NCBI RefSeq assembly: GCF_900111995.1
Contig: NZ_FOKF01000014.1
Coordinates: 48,982 to 112,981 of the forward strand
Direction of reading: 5' to 3'
Length of the DNA: 64,000 nucleotides
Source: Collimonas sp. OK607
GTDB taxonomy: Bacteria > Pseudomonadota > Gammaproteobacteria > Burkholderiales > Burkholderiaceae_D
Within the stretch, counting starts at the first letter, position 1. Each line of letters opens with the position of its first letter. Position numbers and translations under genes: made by a program. This document shows, piece after piece, positions 1 to 7,834 of the stretch. Below the pieces are notes generated by a model. The model saw only the letters and a list, made by a program, of their open reading frames with translations, ran no database searches and was not told the DNA's origin.

Positions 1-7
1 CCATAAC

Positions 8-27
8 TACTGTATGTGCATACAGTA
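8..27. promoter_or_regulatory. LexA (SOS) operator
   Basis: The 20-mer TACTGTATGTGCATACAGTA matches the classical LexA box (TACTGT-N8-ACAGTA): both outer arms are exact and only the central alternating AT is changed. It is palindromic apart from the centre. No rightward gene follows for 7 kb, so it most likely sits in the promoter of a leftward SOS gene lying just outside the window. The family assignment is established knowledge; which gene it serves is inference. Confidence 0.85.
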
Positions 28-96
28 AAATGCGATGTGTCTGTTTTTAGTCACGCCGCAAGCCGGCCATCGGCACAACTTGCGGCTGCATGAAAC

Positions 97-113
97 ACCG
101 GCTCAGCGCCGGT
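97..113 (-). terminator. Weak hairpin, possible terminator
   Basis: A 6-bp perfect stem (ACCGGC / GCCGGT) with a 5-nt loop lies 18 nt past the stop of the leftward small exported protein. On the minus strand it is followed only by GTTTCAT, so the T-run is poor and the call is tentative. Confidence 0.3.
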
Positions 114-130
114 TCAACGCATCGGCCAAA

Positions 131-445
131 TCAACGACGCCAGCCGCGGTCATGGTCATGGTAGCGATCATGCCAGCCGCGTCCGCCGCGCCAGTAGCCC
201 GGGCGACCGTAATAAGCCGGCGGGTAATAGCCTGGGGCGCCATACACTACGACCGGAGGCGGCGCCACATACACCGGCGCCGGCGCGTAATAGACAGGCG
301 GCGGGTTGTAATAGACCGGTGGCGGCGGGTAATACGCAGGCACACCGATATTCACCGACCAGTGTGCTCCAGCGAACGCCGGGGTTGCCGAAAACACGCC
401 GACGGCAAGCAATCCCAGCAGGGCAACGCGCATGGTTTTTTTCAT
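131..445 (-). CDS. Small exported Tyr/Pro-rich protein
   Basis: A 104-residue protein with a clear Sec signal peptide (MKKTMRVALLG..., cut after AFA near residue 26). The mature part has a run of PPVYY, APVYV and PPVVVYG units and ends in a Gly/Arg/His/Asp-rich tail (GYWRGGRGWHDRYHDHDRGWRR). The start was placed at the ATG at 445 because it gives a normal signal peptide and has GAGAA upstream; an ATG further upstream would add an implausible 24 residues. A similar PVYY-rich exported protein occurs at 25933-26346. Function unknown; such proteins are usually annotated as hypothetical periplasmic or surface proteins. It stands alone, with the LexA box beyond its 3' end. Confidence 0.7.
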   Translation of the reverse strand: MKKTMRVALLGLLAVGVFSATPAFAGAHWSVNIGVPAYYPPPPVYYNPPPVYYAPAPVYVAPPPVVVYGAPGYYPPAYYGRPGYWRGGRGWHDRYHDHDRGWRR

Positions 446-588
446 GGCAGTTCTCGATGGCTTTAAGTTAAACATAGCTATATTTAACCTAATTTCGAAA
501 CACAACGCCATGCACAAGTCGTAAGGCCTGTAACAACATGTATCACAATGATTAAAATGTCGTTTTTTTCGTACATGTGAACGCGAAA

Positions 589-1239
589 TTATTCGATGAC
601 CAGGCCCTGGCGTTTGTATCTTGCGATTTTTATCAGCCCCTGCGCGATCAGGAAAAGTCCCACCAATAGCATGACTGCATTAGCCATTACCCGTGGGTAA
701 CCCAGCACCGTGACATTCAGGAACGGATAGGGATAAAACCCCGAAAGGCTCCCACGAATCATCGCCATCACGAAATAGGCCAGCGGGTAGATCAGCCACA
801 AAAGACTGTCTTTTGCCTGCAAGCCGTTCTTCACTGCAAACAACAGCCAGTACAAGGTAAACAGCAACGGAACGACGGTATGCAAGCCTTCGTCCGCGAG
901 CCGATGCAAGCCAGTGAACGGGGCATGGTTACGCAGCAAGAGGTTGTAGCCCAGGCCGACAAAGATGATATACAGGGCCAGCGCGGCCAATACCCCGGGC
1001 CGCGAGAAATAGCGGCCAGGCGCGGAATCCGGCATGAGTAACAGCGATGTGCAGCAAACCGCCAACAGGACATTGGTCAGGATCGTCAAAAAACCAAACA
1101 TGCGCCAGACGGCCTCGCCGTAAGTCATGCCCTTGTCTACCAAAGCAGGAATTGAAATGGAAAATTGCGCGGCAATGGCGAACCAGGCAACCAGCGCAAT
1201 CAGCAACAGCAACAATTGCGGTGCGACAGCTTTTTTCAT
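589..1239 (-). CDS. Pr6Pr family six-helix membrane protein
   Basis: 216 residues with six predicted membrane helices (about residues 8-28, 45-65, 82-100, 120-135, 146-163 and 185-203). The arrangement and the conserved stretch GLHRLADEGLHTVVPLLFTLYW, followed by YPLAY and YPYPFLN, match the Pr6Pr family (FAR-17a/AIG1-like six-helix proteins), recognised from memory. No enzymatic role is established for the bacterial members. It follows ribE on the same strand with a 43-bp gap, so it may be cotranscribed with the riboflavin genes, but nothing suggests a role in that pathway. Confidence 0.75.
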   Translation of the reverse strand: MKKAVAPQLLLLLIALVAWFAIAAQFSISIPALVDKGMTYGEAVWRMFGFLTILTNVLLAVCCTSLLLMPDSAPGRYFSRPGVLAALALYIIFVGLGYNLLLRNHAPFTGLHRLADEGLHTVVPLLFTLYWLLFAVKNGLQAKDSLLWLIYPLAYFVMAMIRGSLSGFYPYPFLNVTVLGYPRVMANAVMLLVGLFLIAQGLIKIARYKRQGLVIE

Positions 1240-1282
1240 AGACGATTTCCGAGGTATTGAGGCACTACGCTAGCGCCATGTT

Positions 1283-1909
1283 TCAGGAAACAATGCCTTG
1301 ATCGACACTCAACATGCGTTCCACATAGCGTGCAATCAGATCGACCTCCAGATTGACTTGCTTGCCAACCTGCAGATGTTTTAAGGCAGTCACTTCGATC
1401 GTGTGGGGAATCAGGTTGATCGAAAACAGGCAGCCGTCGGCTACATCGTCGACCCGGTTCACCGTCAGCGAAACGCCGTTGACCACCACCGAACCTTTAT
1501 AGGCAAAGTATTTGGCAAGATCGCGCGCGGCCTTGATGACCAGTTCCCAGGACTCGCCCACCGGCTCGAATTTCTGCACCAGGCCGAGACCGTCGACATG
1601 GCCGGATACCAGATGGCCGCCCAGCCGATCAGCCAGGGTCAGCGCCTTTTCCAGATTCACTTCGCCGCTGGCGTCGAGGCCAACTGTGCGGTTCAGGCTT
1701 TCGCGCGAAACGTCGACTTCAAAGCTGTTGGCGGTCTTTTCGACCACCGTCATGCAGGCGCCATTCAAGGCAATCGAATCACCAAGCGCGACGTCAGCCA
1801 GCGGCAAGGCGCCGGCGTGGATGTTCAGCCTGACGCCATCCTCGGCGCTGGAACCGAGCGGTTTAACGGAAGTAATTTTGCCGACTGCGGCGACGATACC
1901 TGTGAACAT
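1283..1909 (-). CDS. ribE: Riboflavin synthase, alpha subunit
   Basis: 208 residues. Converts two molecules of 6,7-dimethyl-8-ribityllumazine to riboflavin plus the pyrimidinedione in the cytoplasm. The protein begins with the invariant MFTGIV and contains the two internally repeated lumazine-binding domains: the first includes SIALNGACMTV and the SRESLNRT segment, the second SGHVDGLG and NGVSLTVN. The ATG at 1909 was chosen because MFTGIV is the conserved N-terminus, although a longer open frame exists upstream. It starts 16 nt after the end of ribD, so the two are cotranscribed. The partner lumazine synthase ribH is in a second locus at 38 kb. Confidence 0.97.
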   Translation of the reverse strand: MFTGIVAAVGKITSVKPLGSSAEDGVRLNIHAGALPLADVALGDSIALNGACMTVVEKTANSFEVDVSRESLNRTVGLDASGEVNLEKALTLADRLGGHLVSGHVDGLGLVQKFEPVGESWELVIKAARDLAKYFAYKGSVVVNGVSLTVNRVDDVADGCLFSINLIPHTIEVTALKHLQVGKQVNLEVDLIARYVERMLSVDQGIVS

Positions 1910-1925
1910 GATAGTGATATAGAAA

Positions 1926-3011
1926 TTAATGGAATCGTGCAAGGATACGCAAATCCTCGCCAATCTGCTTGATTTGATGAAATTTCAGGGTCACCTTATC
2001 CTGCAGATTCTCCAGTGCGGGCAGGCTGAACATGCCGCGGCCGTCGCCCAGGATAGCCGGCGCCAGATAGACCAGCAATTCGTCGACGCAATGTTCCCTG
2101 ATCAATGAAGCGTTCAGCTTGGAACCGGCTTCGACATGCAACTCATTGATCTGGCGCTTGCCTAGTTCGAGTATGACTTGCGGCAAATCAACCTTGCCAC
2201 CGGCGTTTGGCAGCACCACTACCTCCGCTCCCCGTTGTTCCAGCAGCGCCTGCTTTCCAGCATCGACAGTGGCGCAGAAAATCAGGTTGCCGCCGCCGAC
2301 CAGGATTTTTGCATCCGGGCTGATGCTCAATTTACTGTCGACAATGACGCGCAACGGTTGCCGAGCTAGCTGCACGGTACGCACCGTCAGCTGCGGATTG
2401 TCTTCCTTCACCGTGCCGATCCCGGTCAGGATGGCGCCGGCGCGGGCGCGCCACATATGGCCGTCGTCGCGCGCTGCCTGTGAAGTGATCCATTGGCTTT
2501 GGCCATTCCGCAGCGCGGTCATGCCATCCAGGCTGGCGGCTACTTTCAGCCTTACCCAGGGCTTGCCAGATTGCATTCGCGTAAAAAATCCGATATTCAA
2601 CTCGCGCGCCTGCGCCGCCAGAACACCCGATTCGACCGCTATCCCTGCCGCTTGCAGGCGCGCCCTGCCCTGTCCTGCCACCAGCGGATTGGGATCGTCC
2701 ATGGCCGCCACCACCTTGGCCACTCCGGCCCGTGCCAAGGCATCGGCGCAGGGCGGCGTGCGGCCGAAATGGCTGCATGGCTCCAGCGTGACGTAGACGG
2801 TGGCGCCGCGCACGTCGTGCCCTTTGGCGGCGGCGTCTTGCAGCGCCTGGATCTCGGCATGGTTGCCGCCCGGCGGCTGGGTAAAGCCGCTGCCGATAAT
2901 CTGGCCGTCCTTGACGATCACGCAGCCGACGGCGGGATTAGGCGCACTCGACAGCTGGCCGTTTTCCGCCAGCTGCAAGGCTTGCGACATCAGTAATTCA
3001 GCTTGGGTCAT
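1926..3011 (-). CDS. ribD: Bifunctional pyrimidine deaminase/reductase RibD
   Basis: 361 residues, normal for RibD. The N-terminal half is the diaminohydroxyphosphoribosylaminopyrimidine deaminase with the zinc site H51-A-E53, C79 (in EPCSHFGRTPPC) and C88. The C-terminal half (from about residue 150) is the NADPH-dependent 5-amino-6-(5-phosphoribosylamino)uracil reductase, with KVAASLDGM and VEAGSKLN motifs. Together they perform steps two and three of riboflavin synthesis. The gene lies directly upstream of ribE, 16 nt apart, and downstream of two minor-pilin genes on the same strand with a 135-bp gap. Confidence 0.97.
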   Translation of the reverse strand: MTQAELLMSQALQLAENGQLSSAPNPAVGCVIVKDGQIIGSGFTQPPGGNHAEIQALQDAAAKGHDVRGATVYVTLEPCSHFGRTPPCADALARAGVAKVVAAMDDPNPLVAGQGRARLQAAGIAVESGVLAAQARELNIGFFTRMQSGKPWVRLKVAASLDGMTALRNGQSQWITSQAARDDGHMWRARAGAILTGIGTVKEDNPQLTVRTVQLARQPLRVIVDSKLSISPDAKILVGGGNLIFCATVDAGKQALLEQRGAEVVVLPNAGGKVDLPQVILELGKRQINELHVEAGSKLNASLIREHCVDELLVYLAPAILGDGRGMFSLPALENLQDKVTLKFHQIKQIGEDLRILARFH

Positions 3012-3146
3012 GGGTTAAGCCCGGAAGTAAGCCTGGAGATCATGTAGAAGCCATAAGTAAAAGATATGCGGTGATTGTACAAAATATGCCGGAACCACCG
3101 TTAATTAAAATGCGATGCGGGGTATTAACCTGATTTCAACCGGATT

Positions 3147-4085
3147 TCAAGACGGCGGGACCAGGCTGGCAGCCGCGCTATTGCGCACAGTGACGACCCG
3201 CTTGAATACAGCGCGCAACTTGCGGTCGCTCGCCAACCTGGCGCTGCCGCTGCAATCGATATAGCGCTGCTGCTCGATGGAGAGATCGCGTTCGCCGGAC
3301 AGCAACAAACACAGCCGGACGCTGACCACTCTGCCCCAGTTCTGGTGCTGGTCGCCGGATAAGCTTGCGACCTGCGCCGCGCTCAAGAACTGACTGACGC
3401 TCACATCGTTGAGAGCCGCTACGCCATACATCAGTTGCATGTCTTCGACATTATTGAGGATCGGTTGCGCACTATTGTTGCCATTGCCTTGGCAATATAA
3501 AGAATTAACGCTAGCGCCTGCACGTGTGGCAACAAAAAAGAGGTTGCGCGCAATGCGGACATATGGCGCCAGCAGATAGGCAGGATGACCGGGCGGCACT
3601 ACGCTCGGGCTAACTCCCACACCATTGCAGTCAACGCCGGCGCCGCTGGCCGGATCGACATGGTCGTCCAGCCGGTAACTGACTTCAAAACCAGCCATCC
3701 CCGGATTTACGCTACACGAGAAATCTTTCCCCGGAGCCAGCGGCTTGACGAAACCATGTTCACAGCCGCGCAAACCTTGCGCGGGCGTGCCGTCGGCAAG
3801 GATAAAATCGGTGATCGCCATGGCACTGGCTGTGACCAGATTGCCAAACCCCGCTTGCCGCAAATCCCGTTCCATCAACCTCATGGCGTAGTTGCCATCC
3901 TGATACAGGCGTCTCTTATCCTCGCTCAATCGAAAACTGGCGCTACTGCCAAGATAAAGCGTTGTGCTCACCAACAGCACGCCGGAAGCAATCGCCATTG
4001 CCACCAGCATCTCCACCATCGAAAAACCACTCCGAAATGGCGCTTGCAGCACACGCTTTTGGCAGATGGCGGCAGCAATCAGCAT
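3147..4085 (-). CDS. pilW: PilW-family minor type IV pilin
   Basis: 312 residues. A type IV prepilin signature is present: leader ending RSG, then cleavage before FSMVEMLVAMAIASG, with Phe at +1 and Glu at +5, followed by one hydrophobic helix. The rest resembles PilW (DLRQAGFGN after the helix; late segments on NVEDMQLMYG and RVVTVRN). PilW is a minor pilin assembled at the tip of type IV pili. The ATG at 4085 is preferred: it overlaps the fimT stop (ATGCTGA), suggesting translational coupling, and leaves a 20-residue leader; an upstream Met would overlap fimT by a further 48 nt. The usual neighbours pilV, pilX and pilY1 are absent here. Confidence 0.8.
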   Translation of the reverse strand: MLIAAAICQKRVLQAPFRSGFSMVEMLVAMAIASGVLLVSTTLYLGSSASFRLSEDKRRLYQDGNYAMRLMERDLRQAGFGNLVTASAMAITDFILADGTPAQGLRGCEHGFVKPLAPGKDFSCSVNPGMAGFEVSYRLDDHVDPASGAGVDCNGVGVSPSVVPPGHPAYLLAPYVRIARNLFFVATRAGASVNSLYCQGNGNNSAQPILNNVEDMQLMYGVAALNDVSVSQFLSAAQVASLSGDQHQNWGRVVSVRLCLLLSGERDLSIEQQRYIDCSGSARLASDRKLRAVFKRVVTVRNSAAASLVPPS

Positions 4086-4632
4086 TCGCCGCCATCCATC
4101 TTGATGCTGATGCGTCCGGAACTGGCGATGCACACCGTGCGCGCAAACTCGTCGTTGTGGCTAAACACCACGTTGGTGAAACTGCTGCTGGCGTTGCCGG
4201 TGCCGTTATAGGTAATCGACCTCCTGCCGGCGTTGGCCTGGGTATTGTCATCCAGCGCACCTTGCCGCAGCAATATTTTACGGCTATCGCTGACCATCAC
4301 CAGCCAACCGGCGCCCCAGTCGCCGGCGGCATGTTTGGCGGTGGCTGCCGCACTGCATATGGCGTCGGCAGAGTCGGCATCGATCTACGGCAGATCAACA
4401 CTGCGCGACCCCGCTGGATCGCCTCGCTGCGCACCAAGGCAAGTGCGGCGATGAATCGGCTGGTTTCCGCAGATAGCCGGTTCTGAATCACAAACGACCG
4501 CATGGATGGCAAAGCCAGGCTTAGCAGGATGCACATGATCGCCAGCGTTATCATGGCCTCGATCAGCGTCATGCCTGAAGCCATGCTTGAATCTGGCGCA
4601 TACGCGCGCCTGGTCGAGCGCAGCATACGCAT
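4079..4632 (-). pseudogene. fimT: FimT/GspH-like minor pilin, frameshifted
   Basis: The reading frame starting at 4632 encodes a prepilin (leader ending MASG, then MTLIEAMITLAIM, helix, then RSEAIQRGRAVLICR) but leaves the FimT frame at about 4384-4387 and stops at 4297. In another frame the sequence resumes as IDADSADAICSAAATAKHAAG followed by DWGAGWLVMVSDSRK and runs to 4079; these are typical FimT/GspH C-terminal features. Adding one base within CGTAG-ATC would restore a continuous protein of about 184 residues (…CRS-IDAD…). So one base is missing, either a true mutation or a sequencing error. The downstream pilW is intact and overlaps its stop codon. Confidence 0.8.
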
Positions 4633-4681
4633 AGGCGGCCCTGGTTATTGTCTTTGTGATGTTTTCAACAACCATTCTCGC

Positions 4682-4718
4682 AAAAAAATAGCGCCGATCA
4701 GAGCGGCGCTAGTTTTTT
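4682..4718 (-). terminator. Rho-independent terminator after nrdR
   Basis: 8-bp stem TAGCGCCG / CGGCGCTA (4689-4696 with 4704-4711), 7-nt loop, flanked by A7 on the left and T7 on the right, so it can act in both directions. On the minus strand it ends nrdR transcription with the tail TATTTTTTTG. Confidence 0.9.
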
Positions 4719-4732
4719 TAAGAATTTACTTT

Positions 4733-5200
4733 CTACTTTCTACGAGTTGGCGGCCCGGAGAACTCTTCAATCATGTTCTGGAACTCGGCGACGTCTTCAA
4801 AACTCTTGTAGACCGAAGCGAAACGGATATACGCAATCTTATCCAGACGCTTCAATTCGCGCATGACCAGTTCGCCGACATGGCCTGAGAGAACCTCCCG
4901 CTCGCCGCTGGAAAGCAGCTTTTCCTTAATGCGCTGCAATGCCTCGTCCAGCGCCTCGACCGATACCGGGCGCTTGCGCAAGGCCAGCATCAGGCTGGCG
5001 CGCAATTTGAGCGGATCGAAATCGGTGCGGCTGCCGTTCTTCTTGACGATCACCGGCATCGCCAGTTCTATCCGCTCAAAGGTAGTGAAACGTTTGTCGC
5101 ATTGCATGCAACGGCGCCGACGACGAATCGAATCGCCCTCTTCCGACACGCGCGTGTCGAGCACCTGGGTTTCTTCATGCTGGCAGAACGGACATTTCAT
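4733..5200 (-). CDS. nrdR: Transcriptional repressor NrdR
   Basis: 155 residues, the normal family length. NrdR is a (d)ATP-sensing repressor of ribonucleotide reductase genes. The N-terminal zinc ribbon has C3-x2-C6 and C31-x2-C34, with the RRRRRC segment next to it; the ATP-cone domain begins at about residue 49 ([22 protein letters not shown]) and runs through [14 protein letters not shown]. It lies 225 bp downstream of glyA on the same strand, a very common pairing in proteobacteria. A strong terminator follows, separating it from the pilin genes. Confidence 0.97.
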   Translation of the reverse strand: MKCPFCQHEETQVLDTRVSEEGDSIRRRRRCMQCDKRFTTFERIELAMPVIVKKNGSRTDFDPLKLRASLMLALRKRPVSVEALDEALQRIKEKLLSSGEREVLSGHVGELVMRELKRLDKIAYIRFASVYKSFEDVAEFQNMIEEFSGPPTRRK

Positions 5201-5323
5201 GATGGCAGTAATCCGAAAGTTATTGCGGCGGGCAGTGTCGGCAGTTCCATCTCTACATTATTCCTTTTTGGAGCCTCGCGTCGTTTATGCGTCGATCTTA
5301 TGCGAACACACCACCACCGATGG

Positions 5324-5366
5324 ACCATGGGCCCGTGCAGAATTCAAGCTGCGCCGGGCCCATGGT
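5324..5366. repeat. 12-bp inverted repeat between glyA and nrdR
   Basis: Perfect arms ACCATGGGCCCG (5324-5335) and CGGGCCCATGGT (5355-5366), with a further 4-bp pairing GCAG/CTGC inside the loop. It can form a very stable hairpin. The T-rich flank (TTTTATTC) is on the plus side, while the surrounding genes run on the minus strand, so it is not an obvious terminator for glyA. It may be a processing or stability hairpin. Confidence 0.6.
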
Positions 5367-5426
5367 TTTATTCAATCACCGACAAGCTCTGCAGCGCATC
5401 GGCAATCAGTGTATCAAGCTGCATAC

Positions 5427-6674
5427 TTAAGCTGCATACACGGGGAAAGCGTCAGTCAGTTTCTTGACTTCAGCCTTGACCCGTTCGATGGTCGCTGCGT
5501 CATGCGGGTTGTCGAGCACGTCTGCGATCAGGTTGCCGACCTTGGTTGCTTCCGCTTCCTTGAAGCCACGGGTAGTGAACGCCGGGCTGCCGAGACGGAT
5601 GCCGGAAGTGACGAATGGCTTTTCCGGATCGTTAGGAATGGCGTTCTTGTTACAGGTCATGTGAGCTGCGCCGAGAATCGCTTCGGCTTCCTTGCCGGTG
5701 ATTTTCTTGGCGCGCAAATCAACCAGCATCACGTGCGATTCGGTACGGCCGGAAACGATACGCAAGCCACGTGCGATCAGTGCTTTCGCCAGGGCGTCGG
5801 CATTCTTTACCACTTGCTGCTGATAAGCCTTGAATTCAGGCGTCAGCGCTTCCTTGAACGCTACCGCTTTACCAGCGATGACGTGCATCAGGGGGCCGCC
5901 CTGGATGCCTGGGAAAATCGCCGAATTGATGGCTTTTTCGAACTCGGCCTTCATCAGGATGATGCCGCCGCGCGGGCCGCGCAGGGATTTATGGGTAGTC
6001 GAAGTGACGAAATCGGCGTGCGGCACCGGGTTCGGATATTCACCAGCGGCGATCAGGCCGGCGTAGTGCGCCATGTCGACCATGAAGTAAGCGCCGACGG
6101 CCTTGGCCACTTTAGACATCCGCTCGAAGTCGATGCGCAATGCGTAAGCAGAAGCACCGGCGATGATCAGCTTTGGTTTCTTTTCGTGCGCCAGGCGTTC
6201 AAACGCGTCGTAGTCGATTTCTTCTTTTTCGTTCAGGCCGTAGGAAACCACGTTGAACCACTTGCCGGACATGTTCAATGCCATGCCGTGCGTCAGGTGG
6301 CCGCCTTCAGCCAGCGACATGCCCATGATGGTGTCACCTGGCTTAAGCATCGCGAAGAACACGCCCTGGTTGGCTTGCGAACCGGAATTCGGCTGCACGT
6401 TGGCGGCTTCGGCGCCGAACAATTCTTTCACGCGGTCGATCGCCAGTTGCTCGGCGATGTCGACGAATTCGCAACCGCCGTAGTAACGCTTGCCTGGATA
6501 GCCTTCAGCGTACTTGTTGGTCAGCTGCGTGCCTTGCGCTTCCATCACGGCAGGCGAAGTGTAGTTTTCCGAGGCGATCAGCTCGATATGCTCTTGCTGA
6601 CGATGGTTTTCTTTCTGGATGGCGCTCCACAATTCTGGATCGACATTGGCGAGGGTGTGGTTTTTTTCGAACAT
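5427..6674 (-). CDS. glyA: Serine hydroxymethyltransferase
   Basis: 415 residues. PLP enzyme that interconverts serine plus tetrahydrofolate with glycine plus 5,10-methylene-tetrahydrofolate, the main source of one-carbon units. Conserved stretches: [26 protein letters not shown], the PLP lysine in [13 protein letters not shown], and [11 protein letters not shown]. The ATG at 6674 was chosen over an upstream TTG because GGAG lies 6 nt before it and MFEKNHTL is the usual N-terminus. The gene is preceded by a ZTP riboswitch (6762-6884) and a sigma70-like promoter, tying expression to the state of the folate/purine pathway. Confidence 0.98.
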   Translation of the reverse strand: MFEKNHTLANVDPELWSAIQKENHRQQEHIELIASENYTSPAVMEAQGTQLTNKYAEGYPGKRYYGGCEFVDIAEQLAIDRVKELFGAEAANVQPNSGSQANQGVFFAMLKPGDTIMGMSLAEGGHLTHGMALNMSGKWFNVVSYGLNEKEEIDYDAFERLAHEKKPKLIIAGASAYALRIDFERMSKVAKAVGAYFMVDMAHYAGLIAAGEYPNPVPHADFVTSTTHKSLRGPRGGIILMKAEFEKAINSAIFPGIQGGPLMHVIAGKAVAFKEALTPEFKAYQQQVVKNADALAKALIARGLRIVSGRTESHVMLVDLRAKKITGKEAEAILGAAHMTCNKNAIPNDPEKPFVTSGIRLGSPAFTTRGFKEAEATKVGNLIADVLDNPHDAATIERVKAEVKKLTDAFPVYAA

Positions 6675-6735
6675 GTGATACTCCAATCGATAAGGGTGTG
6701 CCTAAATCGAATGAGGGCCAGAATAGGGGGAATGC

Positions 6736-6769
6736 GGCAGCCTCAGTCGTACTTTCCATTCGGGCTGCC
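6736..6769 (-). promoter_or_regulatory. Candidate expression-platform hairpin of the glyA riboswitch
   Basis: On the minus strand GGCAGCC, which is the 3' edge of the aptamer (6763-6769), is exactly complementary to GGCTGCC at 6736-6742, giving a 7-bp stem. Formation of this stem would compete with the conserved CTGGGCA pairing of the aptamer. There is no U-tract after it, so the switch is more likely to act on translation or Rho access than as an intrinsic terminator. This is inference from sequence complementarity. Confidence 0.5.
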
Positions 6770-6884
6770 CAGGCGCACGGCGTATGAAATCTCACGCTTC
6801 CCGGTGGATGCCCACCTTTTGCCGAACGCAGCTGCGATCTTTTGAATCCGCATCGGTCCGGTTTTTTCGCCAGTCACGTGAGAC
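6762..6884 (-). ncRNA. ZTP riboswitch (pfl motif) upstream of glyA
   Basis: On the minus strand the leader contains the hallmarks of the pfl/ZTP aptamer: P1 arms CTCACG and CGTGAG, the conserved GTGACTGGCG, the P2 hairpin GGTGGGCATCCACC (6803-6816) followed by GGGAAGCG, and the separate 3' domain GCGCCTGGGCA. Order and spacing match the family, whose members sense ZTP/ZMP (10-formyl-THF shortage) and typically control glyA, folD or purine genes. The segment between GGCG and P2 is about 50 nt, as expected for the variable insert. It begins within about 10 nt of the predicted transcription start and ends 88 nt before the glyA ATG. Confidence 0.9.
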
Positions 6885-6898
6885 GAAATGGAGCCGCT

Positions 6899-6927
6899 AT
6901 TGTAAGTCATGCCCCAAATTTGAGCAA
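6899..6927 (-). promoter_or_regulatory. Predicted glyA promoter
   Basis: Minus-strand -10 box TACAAT (6899-6904) and -35-like TTGCTC (6922-6927) separated by 17 bp. Transcription would start near 6892, just ahead of the riboswitch aptamer, which supports both calls. Confidence 0.55.
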
Positions 6928-7071
6928 GATTGGTACGCAAACACCGGTCCCGTTCCGATCAAGCGGCCACGCTTAAGATATTCGGCAAGATTCAATGCGT
7001 CGCGGCGGATTAGGGCCAAGATTGGGCTACAATTTCCAACTTGGCAAATCGCAACAATAGGAGCAATGACC

Positions 7072-7818
7072 ATGATTGTCTTGATTACCGGCGCAACATC
7101 TGGCTTCGGTGCCGAAATGGCACATAAATTCACCAAAAATGGCCATCAGGTCATCGCTACCGGCCGCCGCAAGGATCGCCTGGATCAGTTGGCAGCCGAA
7201 TTGGGCGCCGCGGTGCTGCCGATCGTCATGGACGTCACCGACAAGGTTTCAATTAGCGCCGCGCTGGCTGCGCTGCCGCCGGAGTGGCAAGAGATCGACG
7301 TTCTGGTCAACAATGCCGGCTTGGCGCTGGGCGTGGAATCGGCGCAACAAGCCTCGCTGGAAGAATGGGAAACCATGATTGAAACCAATTGCAAGGGACT
7401 GGTGACCATGACTCGCCTGGTGTTGCCCGGCATGGTGGCGCGCGGACGTGGCACCGTGATCAACCTCGGCTCGATCGCCGGCGAATACCCTTATCCCGGT
7501 GGCAATGTGTATGGCGCCACCAAAGCGTTCGTCAAACAATTCACCTTGAACCTGCGGGCCGATCTGGTCGGCACCGGCGTACGCGCAACCGATATTGCGC
7601 CTGGCCTGTGCGGCGGCACCGAATTCTCCAATGTACGCTACCGCGGCAACGACGAGGCTGCCGCCAAAGTGTATGAAGGCACCCAGCCACTGACGCCTGG
7701 CGATATCGCCGACACCGCTTACTGGGTCGCGACCTTGCCTGCCCACATTAATATCAACCGCATCGAAATGATGCCAACCTGCCAAGGTTTTGCTGGCATG
7801 AGCATTAAACGCAGTTAA
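7072..7818 (+). CDS. ydfG: NADP-dependent 3-hydroxy acid dehydrogenase, SDR family
   Basis: 248 residues, the same length as E. coli YdfG. Cytoplasmic short-chain dehydrogenase; YdfG oxidises 3-hydroxy acids and allo-threonine and reduces malonic semialdehyde. Motifs: the Rossmann TGATSGFG near the N-terminus, NNAG in VLVNNAGLALG, catalytic Ser (NLGSIAG), and Tyr/Lys in VYGATKAF. The C-terminal INRIEMMPTCQGFAG is typical of YdfG. The ATG at 7072 (MIVLITG) has AGGAG 8 nt upstream; an ATG two codons earlier is too close to it. Divergent from glyA and 138 bp ahead of ybgC. Confidence 0.93.
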   Translation: MIVLITGATSGFGAEMAHKFTKNGHQVIATGRRKDRLDQLAAELGAAVLPIVMDVTDKVSISAALAALPPEWQEIDVLVNNAGLALGVESAQQASLEEWETMIETNCKGLVTMTRLVLPGMVARGRGTVINLGSIAGEYPYPGGNVYGATKAFVKQFTLNLRADLVGTGVRATDIAPGLCGGTEFSNVRYRGNDEAAAKVYEGTQPLTPGDIADTAYWVATLPAHININRIEMMPTCQGFAGMSIKRS

Positions 7819-7834
7819 ATAAGCAACATTAGTC

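Noticed and set aside
35..466. A 143-codon Arg/His-rich frame after the LexA box
   Set aside because: Antisense to the Tyr/Pro-rich exported protein, which has a signal peptide and a ribosome site. Its composition is the mirror of the PVYY repeats, so it is not an SOS gene.
4863..6845. A 660-codon open frame on the plus strand
   Set aside because: It runs antisense to nrdR and glyA, both clear conserved proteins; its translation is low-complexity His/Gln/Arg-type shadow sequence.
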